Source of the DNA: Caballeronia glathei
Lineage (GTDB): Bacteria; Pseudomonadota; Gammaproteobacteria; Burkholderiales; Burkholderiaceae
Length of the DNA: 64,000 nucleotides
NCBI RefSeq assembly: GCF_000698595.1
Contig: NZ_JFHC01000019.1
Coordinates: forward strand, 1-64,000
Direction of reading: 5' to 3'
Positions 34,477 through 45,508 of the stretch are shown here, piece after piece. The position numbers and the translations under genes are program-made. How positions within the stretch are numbered: the stretch's first letter is position 1; the number at the start of each line of letters is the position of its first letter. The notes beneath the pieces are model-generated. The model was not told where the DNA came from and ran no database searches. It was given only the letters and a program-made list of their open reading frames with translations.

Positions 34477-35787
34477 TCATTCTGCGGCGCGGGCTCCGGT
34501 GGCGGGCGCAACGCAAGACGGCACGAGCAGCATTGCGCACAGCACGCTGCCCAGGCTCATCGCCGCGATGACGGCGCCCATCGGCCAGGGCGTGCCTTCC
34601 GCGAGGACGCCGACCAGCGCCGACCCGAGAATGCCCGTGCCGTACTGGATCGCCCCGACCAGCGCCGACACGGAGCCCGCGCGTTCCGGAAAGCTGCCGA
34701 GCGCGCCGGCAATCGAATTGGCGACAATGAACCCTGTCGCCGAGACGAACAGAAAGAGCGGAATCACGAGGCCGGGAAGTCCGCCCCAGCCCGTCCATGA
34801 GTCGATCGCGAGCAGCCCGCCCGCGATTGCCGCGCCAAGCGTGCCGATCCGCATCAGCCGGTCGCCGCCCATTTTTCGCACGAGCCTCGCGTTGATCTGG
34901 TTCGTGAGCATGATGCCCACGATGCCCGCCGCGAAAAGCACGCCGTAGAGCTGCGGCGAGACGTGGTGATACGTGATGTACGCGAACGGCGTGCCCGCGA
35001 TATACGCATACATGCCGCCATAGAAGAATCATCCCGCACCCGCGTAGCCCAGCACCCGGCGATTCCGGAGCAGTTGCGCGTACGTGGCGAACGCGCGCCC
35101 GAGCGGCGCGTGGTTGCGGCGCGGCGGCGGCAGTGTTTCCGGCAGCGCTCGGAGGGCGGCCAGGGTCGCCAGTCCGACGCCCGCGAGCGTCCAGAAGATC
35201 GCGCGCCACGACGCCACCTGAAGGATGAGCCCGCCCGCGCTCGGGCCGAGCAGCGGCGCGATCGCCATGACCGTCATCAGCGTCGACATCATCTGGGCGG
35301 CCCGGTGGCCGGCGTACAGGTCACGCACCATCGCGCGCGCAAGCACGACGCTGGCGCACGCACCCACGGCCTGCACCGCGCGCCAGCCGATGAGCATCGG
35401 CGCGTCGGTCGAGAGCGCGCAGCCCGCCGAACCGAGGATGAGCAGCACGAGGCCAATGGCGATCGGCAGGCGCCGCCCGTACCGGTCGCCTATGGGTCCC
35501 CACAGAAACTGGCCGAGGCTGAAGCCGATCAGGTAGCCCGAGATCGTCAGCTCGACGGCACCGTGACCCGCATGCAGGGCTTGCGCCATTGCCGGCAGGG
35601 CGGGCAGATAGAGGTCCGTCGAAATCGACGCGAAAGCCATCAGCAAGCTCAGGATCGCGAGGATGCGCAGCCCGTGCCGGTTCGCGCTCTGGCGGCCCTC
35701 GGCGCTGGCGAGGGAGGACGTCGCGCTTTCTGCGGCTTCGCGTGCAAACGTGCCCGGTTGAGCAGAAGGCTGATTGTTCAACGGCAT
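34477..35787 (-). pseudogene. Bcr/CflA-type MFS drug exporter, interrupted by an in-frame TGA
   Basis: The 5' part reads from the ATG at 35787 to a TGA at 35031-35029 and contains MFS helices 1 to about 8 (FASISTDLYLPALPAMAQAL, GQFLWGPIGDRYGRRLP). In the same frame the sequence continues FFYGGMYAYIAGTPFAYITY and on to 34477. Read through, the protein has about 435 residues, normal for Bcr/CflA. The codon interrupted sits in GYAGAG-stop-FFYGGM, where relatives typically have a glycine (GGFFYGGM), so one base change from GGA would explain it. A sequencing error is possible. As it stands, the exporter is broken. It is divergent from the LysR at 35977. Confidence 0.75.
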
Positions 35788-35976
35788 GGTTCGGGGTTCT
35801 CGATGGCGACCGGCGACACGCCAGTGTGGGCAGACAGGCGGCGCGCGCAACGTTGCGCGCGTCATGGACGGCGCAAAAGAACATTGTTCGGCCGCCGACT
35901 GGGGTCGAGCCTACGCTGCTGTGCGTGGCTCAACAATACGGCTACAATTTCGCGGGGCTTTGAAGAATATTCAACT

Positions 35977-36876
35977 ATGCTGCGTGCCGGTCTGTCTGAA
36001 CTTACCGTTTTCGTTGCGATTGCGCACCAGCGAAGCTTCAGCGCGGCTGCGCGCACGCTGGGGGTGTCGGCATCCGCGCTGAGCCACGCGATGCGCGGTC
36101 TCGAAGCGAAACTCGACGTGCGCCTGTTCAACCGCACGACCCGCTCGGTCGCGCTCACCGAAGCGGGTCAGCAGCTTCTGCGCCGCGTGGTGCCGGCCAT
36201 GGCCGACCTCGAAGACGCCGTGAACGAGGTCGCTTCCGCACGCGATCGTCCTTCCGGCTCGATCCGGATCAGCGCCTCCGAAAACGCCGCGAAGCCGCTT
36301 GTCCGGCATGTGCTGCCCGAGTTCCTCGTGGCGTATCCGGACATCCACGTGGAATTCGTCGTCGATACGCGTCTCGTCGACATCGTGGCCGACGGATTCG
36401 ATGCGGGCATCCGTGTCCTGCAGGACGTGCCGCGCGATATGGTCGCCGTCCGCTTCGGCCCAGACATGCGGTTCGCCGCGGTGGCGTCGCCCGGATACCT
36501 GGCGCGTCACGATCTGCCCGAGACACCGAACGACCTCGCCCGGCACCGATGCATCCGCTTTCGCTTCGCGAGCGGCGCGCTGTATCGATGGGATCTGGAA
36601 AGCCAGGGCAAGAGCGCGAGCGTGGACGTCGACGGCCCGATGACGCTCGGCAATCTGAACCTGATGGTCGAGGCGGCGCTTGCCGGCATCGGCGTCGCGT
36701 GGGTTCCGGACTATCTCGTGACCGAGCATCTGACGGCGGGCCGGCTCGTGCAACTGCTTCCCGAGTGGAGCCCGTCATTTCCGGGCCTGTGCCTGTATTA
36801 CCCGGCCAATCGTCATCCTCCCACCGCGCTCAGGCTATTCGCGCAGGCGGTGCGGGATTGGGCCAAGCATCCGTAA
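35977..36876 (+). CDS. LysR-family transcriptional regulator
   Basis: 299 residues from the ATG at 35977. The helix-turn-helix (about 5-65, LTVFVAIAHQRSFSAAARTLGVSASALSHAMRGLEAKL) and effector domain resemble the DsdC/PtxR-type LysR group common in Burkholderia. It is divergent from the broken Bcr/CflA exporter gene and may once have regulated it. A TACAAT hexamer at about 35942-35947 could be the -10 of its promoter. Long open frames read through this region from 34963 are rejected. Confidence 0.85.
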   Translation: MLRAGLSELTVFVAIAHQRSFSAAARTLGVSASALSHAMRGLEAKLDVRLFNRTTRSVALTEAGQQLLRRVVPAMADLEDAVNEVASARDRPSGSIRISASENAAKPLVRHVLPEFLVAYPDIHVEFVVDTRLVDIVADGFDAGIRVLQDVPRDMVAVRFGPDMRFAAVASPGYLARHDLPETPNDLARHRCIRFRFASGALYRWDLESQGKSASVDVDGPMTLGNLNLMVEAALAGIGVAWVPDYLVTEHLTAGRLVQLLPEWSPSFPGLCLYYPANRHPPTALRLFAQAVRDWAKHP

Positions 36877-37269
36877 TCGCACGCCGCCGGCACGCTGCCA
36901 GCACGCGGCGACCCGGCCCGCTGCGCGGCCTTTCCGAACGCTTGCGCCCACGAGCCCCGAGCCCCGAGCCCCGAGCCGTAAGACGCGCAGCGCACAGGCG
37001 CGGCATTGATGAATGCGCTTCACAACCTCTTGCAGCTTCAGGCACCTAGTCGCGCACGGCCGTGCACAGTAACCTCGACAGCGGCGCGCATTTTGCCTTG
37101 ACGCGCGCACACGCGGCCCGGGTGGAGCGTGCTTCGCCAGGCGTCGCCACAGTCAGCGGACCGCCATTAATACCTCGATGAAACGTATCGCCGCATCGGC
37201 CATATGGGTATGGCTGCGTGCGCAGCATCTTCGCCCGATGAATGTGTCAGCACGAAAGGATTCGACTAC
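36877..37269. other. Intergenic region with short tandem repeat before paoA
   Basis: A 393-base gap between the LysR stop and the PaoA start with no convincing gene. At 36951-36977 a seven-base unit (CGAGCCC) is repeated almost four times in tandem. The last 60 bases include GAAAGGA, which places the ribosome site for the ATG at 37270. The paoABC promoter should lie here. Confidence 0.5.
36951..36977. repeat. Short tandem repeat, seven-base unit, about four copies
   Basis: Three exact CGAGCCC units follow one another, and a fourth differs only in its last base. The array is 27-28 bases long, in intergenic DNA. It is probably slippage. Confidence 0.7.
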
Positions 37270-37926
37270 ATGGAAAAGCTCAGCGACATCAAGATTTCAC
37301 GGCGCAGCCTGTTGAAAATGGGCGCGGCATCCGCGACCGCGGTTGCCGTTCCCGCCGTCTCCGCGACGCAGGATGCCGCCGCCGGTGCGTCGGCGCCAGC
37401 GGCCCGGCCGCCCGTCACGTCGAAGCTGTCTTTCAGCGTGAACGGCAAGCTCCAGCATCTTGAACTCGATACGCGCACCACGCTTCTGGACGCGTTGCGC
37501 GAGCACCTGCACCTCACCGGCACGAAGAAGGGCTGCGATCATGGGCAGTGCGGCGCCTGCACGGTGATCGTCGGCGGGCGGCGGATCAACTCGTGCCTGA
37601 CGCTCGCCGTCATGCAGCAGGGCGCAAGCGTGACGACCATCGAAGGGCTCGGCACCCGTTCCGATCTTCACCCGATGCAGGCGGCCTTCGTGAAGCACGA
37701 CGGCTACCAGTGCGGCTACTGCACGCCGGGCCAGATCTGTTCGGCCGTCGCGGTGCTCGATGAAATCCGCCGCGGCATCCCGAGCCACGTGAGCGCCGAC
37801 CTCAATGCACGGCCGCAGGCGACGGCTGCGGAGGTGCGCGAGCGCATGAGCGGCAACATCTGCCGCTGCGGGGCCTACTCCAACATTGCGGTCGCCATCG
37901 CCGAAGTGGCCGGAGGCCAGGCATGA
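37270..37926 (+). CDS. paoA: Aldehyde dehydrogenase 2Fe-2S subunit PaoA
   Basis: 218 residues from the ATG at 37270 (GAAAGGA upstream). A Tat signal ([21 protein letters not shown]) exports the folded subunit, and a linker follows. Plant-type [2Fe-2S] ligands are Cys89, Cys94, Cys97 and Cys109 ([11 protein letters not shown]), and the second cluster has Cys148, Cys151, Cys198 and Cys200 (CGYC, CRC). The family is the small subunit of the periplasmic molybdenum aldehyde oxidoreductase. The stop overlaps the paoB start (ATGA), so the subunits are translationally coupled. Confidence 0.9.
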   Translation: MEKLSDIKISRRSLLKMGAASATAVAVPAVSATQDAAAGASAPAARPPVTSKLSFSVNGKLQHLELDTRTTLLDALREHLHLTGTKKGCDHGQCGACTVIVGGRRINSCLTLAVMQQGASVTTIEGLGTRSDLHPMQAAFVKHDGYQCGYCTPGQICSAVAVLDEIRRGIPSHVSADLNARPQATAAEVRERMSGNICRCGAYSNIAVAIAEVAGGQA

Positions 37927-38873
37927 TCGCCTTCAGCTACGATCGCGCGCACACGCCTGCCGAGGCGGCCGCCGCCGCAGAGCGCATTGCGGGCGCCAAG
38001 TTCATTGCGGGCGGCACCAATCTGCTGGACCTGATGAAGCTCGGCATCGAGACGCCGACGCACCTGATCGACGTGAACGGCCTCGGGCTCGACAAGATCG
38101 AAGCCACGCCCGAAGGCGGCCTGCGGATCGGCGCACTCGTGCGCAACACCGATCTCGCCGCCGATCCGCGCGTGCGGCGCGACTATGGCGTGCTGTCGCG
38201 CGCGCTGCTGGCGGGCGCCTCCGGCCAGCTGCGCAACATGGCGACGACCGCCGGCAACCTGCTGCAGCGCACCCGTTGCCCCTATTTCTACGACACCAAC
38301 CAGCCGTGCAACAAGCGCGCGCCCGGCAGCGGGTGCGCGGCGATCGGCGGGTTCAGCCGGCAGCACGCCGTGGTGGGCGTCAGCACCGCTTGCATTGCGA
38401 CGCATCCGAGCGACATGGCCGTCGCGATGCGCGTGCTCGACGCAACCGTGGCAACCGTGCGCCCCGACGGGTCGGTGCGCACCATAACGATCGCCGACTT
38501 CCATCGGCTGCCCGGCGATACGCCGCATATCGAGACCGTGCTCGAGCGCGGCGAACTGATCACCGCGGTCACGCTGCCCAAGCCGCTTGGCGGCGTGCAG
38601 TCGTATCGCAAGGTGCGGGACCGCGCGTCCTACGCATTCGCGCTCGTGTCCGTGGCTGCCATCGTGCAGCGGGACGGAACCGGGCGCGTAGCATTGGGCG
38701 GCGTGGCCCACAAGCCGTGGCGCGTCGAAGCCGCCGAAGCCGCCATGCCGCGCGGCGCCAGGGCCGTTACCGATCAACTGCTGGCGGGCGCCACGCCGAC
38801 CGACGAAAACGCGTTCAAGCTGGCGCTGGCCGAACGCACGCTCGGCGCGGTACTGGCACAGGCAAAGGGGTGA
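37923..38873 (+). CDS. paoB: Aldehyde dehydrogenase FAD subunit PaoB
   Basis: 316 residues, start overlapping the paoA stop by four bases. The FAD-binding PCMH-type fold starts with [14 protein letters not shown] (about 26-39). Four cysteines at 119, 129, 138 and 157 ([19 protein letters not shown] onward) match the extra [4Fe-4S] cluster of E. coli PaoB that ordinary xanthine dehydrogenase FAD subunits lack. This supports the Pao assignment. No Tat signal is seen, as expected if it is carried by PaoA. Confidence 0.9.
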   Translation: MIAFSYDRAHTPAEAAAAAERIAGAKFIAGGTNLLDLMKLGIETPTHLIDVNGLGLDKIEATPEGGLRIGALVRNTDLAADPRVRRDYGVLSRALLAGASGQLRNMATTAGNLLQRTRCPYFYDTNQPCNKRAPGSGCAAIGGFSRQHAVVGVSTACIATHPSDMAVAMRVLDATVATVRPDGSVRTITIADFHRLPGDTPHIETVLERGELITAVTLPKPLGGVQSYRKVRDRASYAFALVSVAAIVQRDGTGRVALGGVAHKPWRVEAAEAAMPRGARAVTDQLLAGATPTDENAFKLALAERTLGAVLAQAKG

Positions 38874-38877
38874 AGCC

Positions 38878-41076
38878 ATGAAATTCGATACCCCTGCCAC
38901 CACCAATCCGATCGACCAGCTCAGGATCGTCGGCCAGCCCGTCGAGCGCATCGAAGGCCCGCGAAAGACCACCGGCACCGCGCCCTATGCCTATGAATGG
39001 CATAACGCGGTCCCGAATCAGGCTTACGGCTATGTCGTGGGCGCGGCCATCGCCAAGGGCCGCATCTTTTCGATCAGCCTCGCCGAAGCGCGGCGGGCGC
39101 CGGGCGTCATCACTATCGTTACCGCCGATACGGCCGGCAAGCTCGGCAAGGGCAAGTGGAACACCGCCCGGCTGCTCGGCGGCCCCGAGATCCAGCACTA
39201 CCATCAGGCCGTCGCGCTCGTCGTCGCGGAGACGTTCGAGCAGGCGCGCGCCGCCGCGCAACTCGTCCACGTGCGCTATGTCCGCGAAGAAGGCGCATTC
39301 GATCTCGCGGGCGCGAGAGCGTCGGCGAGCGTGCCGAAGACGGGCGTGCCCGAGACCGCGACCGGCGATTTCGCCGGCGCCTTCGCCGCGGCGCCCGTGC
39401 AGCTCGACGCAACGTACACGACCCCCGATCACTCGCACGCGATGATGGAGCCGCATGCGTCGATGGCGGTGTGGAGCGGCGACAAGCTCACGCTGTGGAC
39501 GTCGAACCAGATGGTGGACTGGAGCCGCGGCGACGTCGCGCTGACGCTCGGTATCCCCAAGGAGAACGTGCGCCTCATTTCTCCGTACATTGGCGGCGGT
39601 TTCGGCGGCAAGCTGTTCGTGCGATCCGATGCCGTGCTCGCCGCGCTCGGCGCGCGCGCGGCACGGCGGCCGGTCAAGGTCGCCCTCACGCGCCCGCTCA
39701 TGTTCAACAACACCACGCATCGTCCCGCGACGATCCAGCGCATCCGCATCGGCGCGAACCGTGACGGCAAGATCACCGCGATCGGCCACGAAAGCCTGTC
39801 GGGCGATCTGGCTGGCGGCAAGCCGGAGAACGCCGTGCAGCAGACGCGCCTGCTCTACGCCGGCCCCAACCGCCTGACGGCCTTGCGGCTCGCCGCGCTC
39901 GACCTGCCCGAAGGCAACGCGATGCGCGCGCCGGGCGAAGCGCCCGGCCTGATGGCGCTCGAGATCGCCATGGACGAGATGGCGGAGAAGCTCGGCCTCG
40001 ATCCGGTCGAGTTCCGCATTCTCAACGACACGCAGGTCGACCCCGAGAAGCCGCAGCGGCCGTTCTCGGAGCGCCGGCTCGTCGAGTGCCTGCGAACCGG
40101 CGCGGATCGCTTCGGCTGGAAGGCGCGCAGCGCGCGGCCCGGCGCGACCCGCGACGGCGAGTGGCTGGTCGGCATGGGCGTCGCCGCCGCGTTCCGCAAC
40201 AATCAGGTCATGAAGTCGGGGGCGCGCGTGCGTGTCGACGGGGCGGGTACCGTCACGGTCGAAACCGACATGACCGACATCGGCACGGGCAGCTACACGA
40301 TCATCGCGCAGACCGCCGCGGAAATGATGGGCGTGCCGCTCGACCGCGTGGTCGTGCGCCTGGGCGATTCGAACTTCCCGGTGTCGGCAGGCTCGGGCGG
40401 GCAGTGGGGCGCCAACAGTTCGACCGCGGGCGTGTACGCCGCCTGCGTGAAGATGCGCGAGGCCCTCGCGCAAAAGGCGGGCATCGATCCGGCCTCTGCC
40501 GTGTTCGAGGGCGGGCAGATCCGTTCGGGCGAGCGCAGCATGCCGATCGGCGCGGTGGCGGGCGAAGGCGGCATCGTCGCGGAAGACTTCATCGAATTCG
40601 GCGATCTCAACAAGAAGTACCAGCAATCCACGTTCGGTGCGCATTTCGTCGAAGTGGGCGTCGATGCCGCGACGTGCGAGATTCGCGTGAGACGCATGCT
40701 CGCGGTATGCGCCGCGGGGCGCATCCTCAATCCGAAATCGGCGCGCAGCCAGATGATCGGCGCGATGACGATGGGCGTCGGCGCGGCGCTGATGGAAGAA
40801 CTTGCGGTCGACCGGCGCCTCGGCTATTTCGTCAACCATGATCTGGCCGGCTACGAGGTGCCGGTCCATGCCGACATCGTGAGCCAGGACGTCATCTTCC
40901 TCGACGAGACCGACCCGCTCTCGTCACCGATGAAGGCGAAAGGCGTCGGCGAACTGGGCCTGTGCGGCGTTGGCGCGGCGATCGCCAATGCCGTCTACAA
41001 CGCGACGGGCGTGCGCGTGCGCGACTATCCGGTCACGCTCGACAAGCTCATTTCGCGGATGCCGGTATCGACCTGA
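38878..41076 (+). CDS. paoC: Aldehyde dehydrogenase molybdopterin subunit PaoC
   Basis: 732 residues, starting four bases after the paoB stop. The molybdenum-binding part contains PYIGGGFGGKLF (about 238-249) and the catalytic Glu692 in KGVGELGLCGVGAAIANAV, the same position as in E. coli PaoC. This xanthine oxidase-family enzyme oxidises aromatic and aliphatic aldehydes in the periplasm. No XdhC/PaoD-type maturation factor, needed to sulfurate the cofactor, is in the window, so it must be elsewhere. A hairpin (41093-41121) follows. Confidence 0.9.
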   Translation: MKFDTPATTNPIDQLRIVGQPVERIEGPRKTTGTAPYAYEWHNAVPNQAYGYVVGAAIAKGRIFSISLAEARRAPGVITIVTADTAGKLGKGKWNTARLLGGPEIQHYHQAVALVVAETFEQARAAAQLVHVRYVREEGAFDLAGARASASVPKTGVPETATGDFAGAFAAAPVQLDATYTTPDHSHAMMEPHASMAVWSGDKLTLWTSNQMVDWSRGDVALTLGIPKENVRLISPYIGGGFGGKLFVRSDAVLAALGARAARRPVKVALTRPLMFNNTTHRPATIQRIRIGANRDGKITAIGHESLSGDLAGGKPENAVQQTRLLYAGPNRLTALRLAALDLPEGNAMRAPGEAPGLMALEIAMDEMAEKLGLDPVEFRILNDTQVDPEKPQRPFSERRLVECLRTGADRFGWKARSARPGATRDGEWLVGMGVAAAFRNNQVMKSGARVRVDGAGTVTVETDMTDIGTGSYTIIAQTAAEMMGVPLDRVVVRLGDSNFPVSAGSGGQWGANSSTAGVYAACVKMREALAQKAGIDPASAVFEGGQIRSGERSMPIGAVAGEGGIVAEDFIEFGDLNKKYQQSTFGAHFVEVGVDAATCEIRVRRMLAVCAAGRILNPKSARSQMIGAMTMGVGAALMEELAVDRRLGYFVNHDLAGYEVPVHADIVSQDVIFLDETDPLSSPMKAKGVGELGLCGVGAAIANAVYNATGVRVRDYPVTLDKLISRMPVST

Positions 41077-41092
41077 CTTGCCGCCCCGCTCG

Positions 41093-41121
41093 CGCCGCCC
41101 GTGCCGATGGCGCGGGCGGCG
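41093..41121. terminator. Hairpin after paoABC
   Basis: CGCCGCCCG (41093-41101) pairs with CGGGCGGCG (41113-41121), and the stem continues inward to about 13 pairs around a GAT loop, starting 17 bases past the paoC stop. There is no T-run, so it may terminate only weakly. Confidence 0.5.
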
Positions 41122-41181
41122 GGTCATGCCGGCAGGCATGTTCTCTCGAAGAGGGATCGGCGCGCCGGGCGTCGCGCTCAC

Positions 41182-42120
<939 letters not shown>

Positions 42121-42180
42121 GGGTTTGTCTCCGTTTCTTGCGATGCGCGGGATGGTGCGAATCCACAGTATACCGGAAAT

Positions 42181-42196
42181 GAGTAAGCGCTTTCTC
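42181..42196. promoter_or_regulatory. LacI/cre-type operator between lactonase and UxaA-type genes
   Basis: GAGTAAGCGCTTTCTC is a 16-base near-palindrome with one mismatched pair and a central AAGCGCTT, resembling LacI/GalR-family sites such as the cre consensus TGTAAGCGCTTACA. On the other strand it reads GAGAAAGCGCTTACTC, which matches the site at 50118-50133 in 15 of 16 positions. It lies upstream of both divergent genes. Confidence 0.75.
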
Positions 42197-42356
42197 TTGA
42201 AGTGACGGCGATTTTCCCCTACAGTTCGGGAAATTCCTCCATTACGAGTGGGACCGGATGCACGTTCCGGTGCCCTGCAAGAAAGCGATTACCGATTGAT
42301 GACTCGAATGGTGCGCGCCGGTTGCCATTCCCCGAGACCTTCAAGGCCCTGAATAC

Positions 42357-43904
42357 ATGATCGAGTTGTCCAGCAAGACCGTCAGCGGGCCGGTGATCCG
42401 GCTCCATCCCGCCGATAACGTGGTCATCGCGCGCGTCGACGTCGCGATCGGCACGCCGGTTCCCGCGGAAGACTTCTGCAGCCGCAGCCAGGTGCCCGCG
42501 GGCTACAAGATCGCCGCGCGCCGCATCGCGCAGGGCGAGGCGATCCGCAAATACAACGTGGTGATCGGCTTCGCGTCCAATGACATCGCCGCGGGCACGA
42601 TGGTGCACGGCCACAACGTCGAGTTCCGCGAATTCGATCGCGACTACGCGTTCGGCGCCGACTACCGCGCGGTGGACATGCTGCCGCCGGCCGAACGCGC
42701 GACTTTTCAGGGCATCGTGCGCAGCAACGGCGAAGTGGCGACGCGCAACTACATCGGCGTGCTGTCGACAGTGAACTGTTCCGCCACCGTCGTTCACAGG
42801 ATCGCGGAATGGTTCACGCCCGAGCGGCTTGCGGACTATCCGAACATCGACGGCGTCGTGGCCTTCAGCCATTCGATCGGGTGCGGCATGGAGATGAGCG
42901 GCGAGCCGATGGCGCTCCTGCGCCGCACGATGGCGGGCTACGCGCGGCATCCGAATCTCGCCGCGGCGCTGATCGTCGGGCTGGGTTGCGAGCGCAACCA
43001 GTTGCAGGGCCTGCTCGACCAGGAGGGCATGGAGCCGGGCGCACGTCTTCATACATTCACGATGCAGGAAACGGGCGGCACGAGGAAGACCATCGAAGCG
43101 GGCATCGAGGCCGTCAAGGCGCTGTTGCCGGAGGCCAACCGCGTGACGCGCACGACGGTCGACGCAAGCCATCTGAAGATCGGGCTGCAATGCGGCGGGT
43201 CCGATGGCTTCTCGTCGATCACCGCGAATCCTTCGCTCGGGGCGGCGATGGATCTGCTCGTGCGCCACGGGGGCACGGCGATCCTGTCCGAGACGCCGGA
43301 GATCTACGGCGTCGAACATACGCTGACGCGCCGCGCGGCGAGCCGCGCGGTCGGCGAAAAGCTGATCGAGCGCATTCGCTGGTGGAAGGACGAGTACTCC
43401 GTGAACCGCGACGTCCAGATCAACGGCAAGGTGAGCCCCGGCAACCAGGTCGGCGGCCTCGCGAACATCTTCGAGAAGTCGATCGGCTCGTCGATGAAGG
43501 GCGGCACCGGCCCGCTGATGGAAGTCTATCGATACGCCGAGCCGGTGAGCGCGAAAGGCCTCGTGTTCATGGACACGCCCGGCTTCGATCCCGTCTCCGC
43601 GACCGGCCAGATCGCGGGCGGCGCCAACCTGATCGCGTTCACGACCGGGCGCGGCTCGATGTTCGGCGCGAAGCCGGTCCCGTCGCTGAAGCTCGCGACG
43701 AATACGCCGATGTATCAGCGCCTGATCGAAGACATGGATGTGAATTGCGGCGGCATTCTCGACGGTGTTGCGTCGATCGAGAGTACGGGCAGGGAAATCT
43801 TCGACGCGCTGCTCGAAGTCGCCTCCGGGACGCGCACGAAAAGCGAACTGCTCGGTCTCGGCGACCACGAATTCGTGCCGTGGCAGATCGGCATCATGAG
43901 CTGA
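42357..43904 (+). CDS. UxaA/GarD-family sugar-acid dehydratase
   Basis: 515 residues. An N-terminal SAF domain (about 8-100, VIRLHPADNVVIARVDVAIGTPVP) is fused to the catalytic domain (about 115-510), as in altronate dehydratase UxaA and galactarate dehydratase GarD. Conserved cysteine regions include VNCSATV (near 139-145), FSHSIGCG (near 170-178), GLGCERNQ and LQCGGSDGFS. The family dehydrates altronate or galactarate to 2-keto-3-deoxy acids. It leads a plus-strand operon with two permeases and an enolase-superfamily dehydratase. The exact acid is undecided. Confidence 0.85.
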   Translation: MIELSSKTVSGPVIRLHPADNVVIARVDVAIGTPVPAEDFCSRSQVPAGYKIAARRIAQGEAIRKYNVVIGFASNDIAAGTMVHGHNVEFREFDRDYAFGADYRAVDMLPPAERATFQGIVRSNGEVATRNYIGVLSTVNCSATVVHRIAEWFTPERLADYPNIDGVVAFSHSIGCGMEMSGEPMALLRRTMAGYARHPNLAAALIVGLGCERNQLQGLLDQEGMEPGARLHTFTMQETGGTRKTIEAGIEAVKALLPEANRVTRTTVDASHLKIGLQCGGSDGFSSITANPSLGAAMDLLVRHGGTAILSETPEIYGVEHTLTRRAASRAVGEKLIERIRWWKDEYSVNRDVQINGKVSPGNQVGGLANIFEKSIGSSMKGGTGPLMEVYRYAEPVSAKGLVFMDTPGFDPVSATGQIAGGANLIAFTTGRGSMFGAKPVPSLKLATNTPMYQRLIEDMDVNCGGILDGVASIESTGREIFDALLEVASGTRTKSELLGLGDHEFVPWQIGIMS

Positions 43905-44072
43905 GGCGCGCCACCCCGGCACACCGGCCGGAAGCCGGACCACCGCAAACGCACCGCGCAGTACCGCACAAGGACAAAGCAACCGCAACGCCAGCCGGGC
44001 GCACGGCGCAGCCACGCGATCAGTGGCGCCGGCGCTCGAACGAGGACCAGGTCCACACATCCGGAGACGACC

Positions 44073-45383
44073 TTGAGCACCAATGGCACGGCAGTAGCGG
44101 CACGCGAAGGCGTGGCGTCGAGCGATTCGATCTATGCACGGGTGACGTGGCGTTTCATGCCGCTGCTCTTCATCTGCTACGTGGTCGCGTATCTGGATCG
44201 CGTGAACGTCGGCTTTGCAAAGCTGCAGATGCTCAACGACCTGCATTTCAGCGAGACCATGTACGGCTTCGGTGCGGGCATCTTCTTTGTCGGCTACTTC
44301 TTTTTCGAGGTTCCGAGCAACCTGCTGCTTCACCGGCTCGGCGCGCGCCGCTGGATCGCGCGGATCATGGTCACCTGGGCCGTGATTTCCGCCGCGACTG
44401 CATGGGTCACGTCGCCGACGATGTTCTACGTGCTGCGCTTCGTGCTCGGCATTGCCGAGGCAGGTTTCTTCCCCGGCCTCGTGCTGTACCTGACGTACTG
44501 GTTCCCGGCGCAGCGGCGCGGCAGGATGGTCGCGTTCCTGATGGCGGGCAACCCGGTGTCGGGCATCGTCGGCGGGCCGGTTTCGGGCTTCATCATGCAG
44601 CGCCTTGCCGGTCACGGCGGCTTTGCCGGCTGGCAGTGGCTGTTCGTGCTCGAGGCGCTGCCTGCGCTCGTGCTCGGCGCAGTGATCTACTTCTTTCTCG
44701 ATGACCGGGTGAAGGACGCGAAGTGGCTGCCGCAGCACGAGCGGGATTTCATCCAGTCGGAAATCGACGCGGAGGCGCGCACGAAAAGCCACGGCTCGGT
44801 GCGGCAGACGTTCACGTCGTTGAAGGTATGGACGCTGTGCGCGATCCTGTTCGGCATCGTCATGGGTTCGTATGCCGTCGGCTTCTGGCAGCCGACCATC
44901 ATCAAGGGCTCCGGCGTCACCGATCCGCTCACCATCGGTCTTCTCACGGTGGTCCCCTATGCGAGTGCGCTTGTCGCGATGATCGTCGTCGGCCGGCATG
45001 CCGACCGCACGCGTGAGCGCCGCTGGCATGTCGTGGTGCCGCAGATCGTTGCCGCAAGCGGCTTCGTGCTGTGCGCGTACGCGGGTCACAACACATGGCT
45101 TTCGCTGCTCGGCCTGACACTTGCGGCATCGGGCGTGATCACCGCGTTGCCGATGTTCTGGGCGCTGCCGACGTCGTTCCTCGGCGGCACGGGCGCGGCC
45201 GCGGGCATAGCGCTCATCAATTCGACGGGCAATCTCGCGGGTTTCGTGAGCCCGGCGCTGGTCGGCTGGCTCAAGACGCTCACGCATTCGCTCGACTCCA
45301 GCCTGTTCCTGATTGCGGGATCGCTGATCGTCTCGGCGCTGCTGATTCTCACGCAGATGCCCGCCAGGCTGGTGAACAAATAG
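44073..45383 (+). CDS. MFS permease, ACS family (hexuronate/organic acid type)
   Basis: 436 residues with a TTG start at 44073 and CGGAGAC just upstream. No ATG lies nearby in frame. The first helix MPLLFICYVVAYLDRVNVGFAKLQ and the loop GYFFFEVPSNLLLHRLGARR are typical of the ACS family (phthalate/tartrate and hexuronate-type transporters). The second gene of the sugar-acid operon, 168 bases after the dehydratase. It may carry a different sugar acid from the other permease in the operon. Confidence 0.85.
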   Translation: MSTNGTAVAAREGVASSDSIYARVTWRFMPLLFICYVVAYLDRVNVGFAKLQMLNDLHFSETMYGFGAGIFFVGYFFFEVPSNLLLHRLGARRWIARIMVTWAVISAATAWVTSPTMFYVLRFVLGIAEAGFFPGLVLYLTYWFPAQRRGRMVAFLMAGNPVSGIVGGPVSGFIMQRLAGHGGFAGWQWLFVLEALPALVLGAVIYFFLDDRVKDAKWLPQHERDFIQSEIDAEARTKSHGSVRQTFTSLKVWTLCAILFGIVMGSYAVGFWQPTIIKGSGVTDPLTIGLLTVVPYASALVAMIVVGRHADRTRERRWHVVVPQIVAASGFVLCAYAGHNTWLSLLGLTLAASGVITALPMFWALPTSFLGGTGAAAGIALINSTGNLAGFVSPALVGWLKTLTHSLDSSLFLIAGSLIVSALLILTQMPARLVNK

Positions 45384-45508
45384 CCGCAACTACGCTTCGA
45401 GAAGCACGCAGCAAGGCAGCCGCCGCAGAACCTGAGTGACGACGCACGCGCCCGCAAGAGGCGCGGCCCCTTCCCAATGCAGCAACACACCCTCATGGTC
45501 GGAGACAC

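Noticed and set aside
36951-36977. Tandem repeat as a CRISPR-like array
   Set aside because: Seven-base units without spacers. A simple slippage repeat.
38815-40869. Long minus-strand open frame through paoC
   Set aside because: Arg/His-rich shadow of paoC, which has its catalytic glutamate and molybdenum motifs intact.
42219-45389. Very long open frame on the minus strand through the UxaA-type and permease genes
   Set aside because: It is a shadow of high-GC coding in the opposite strand. Its product is rich in Arg, His and Asp with no family motif, while the plus-strand genes have clear catalytic and membrane motifs.
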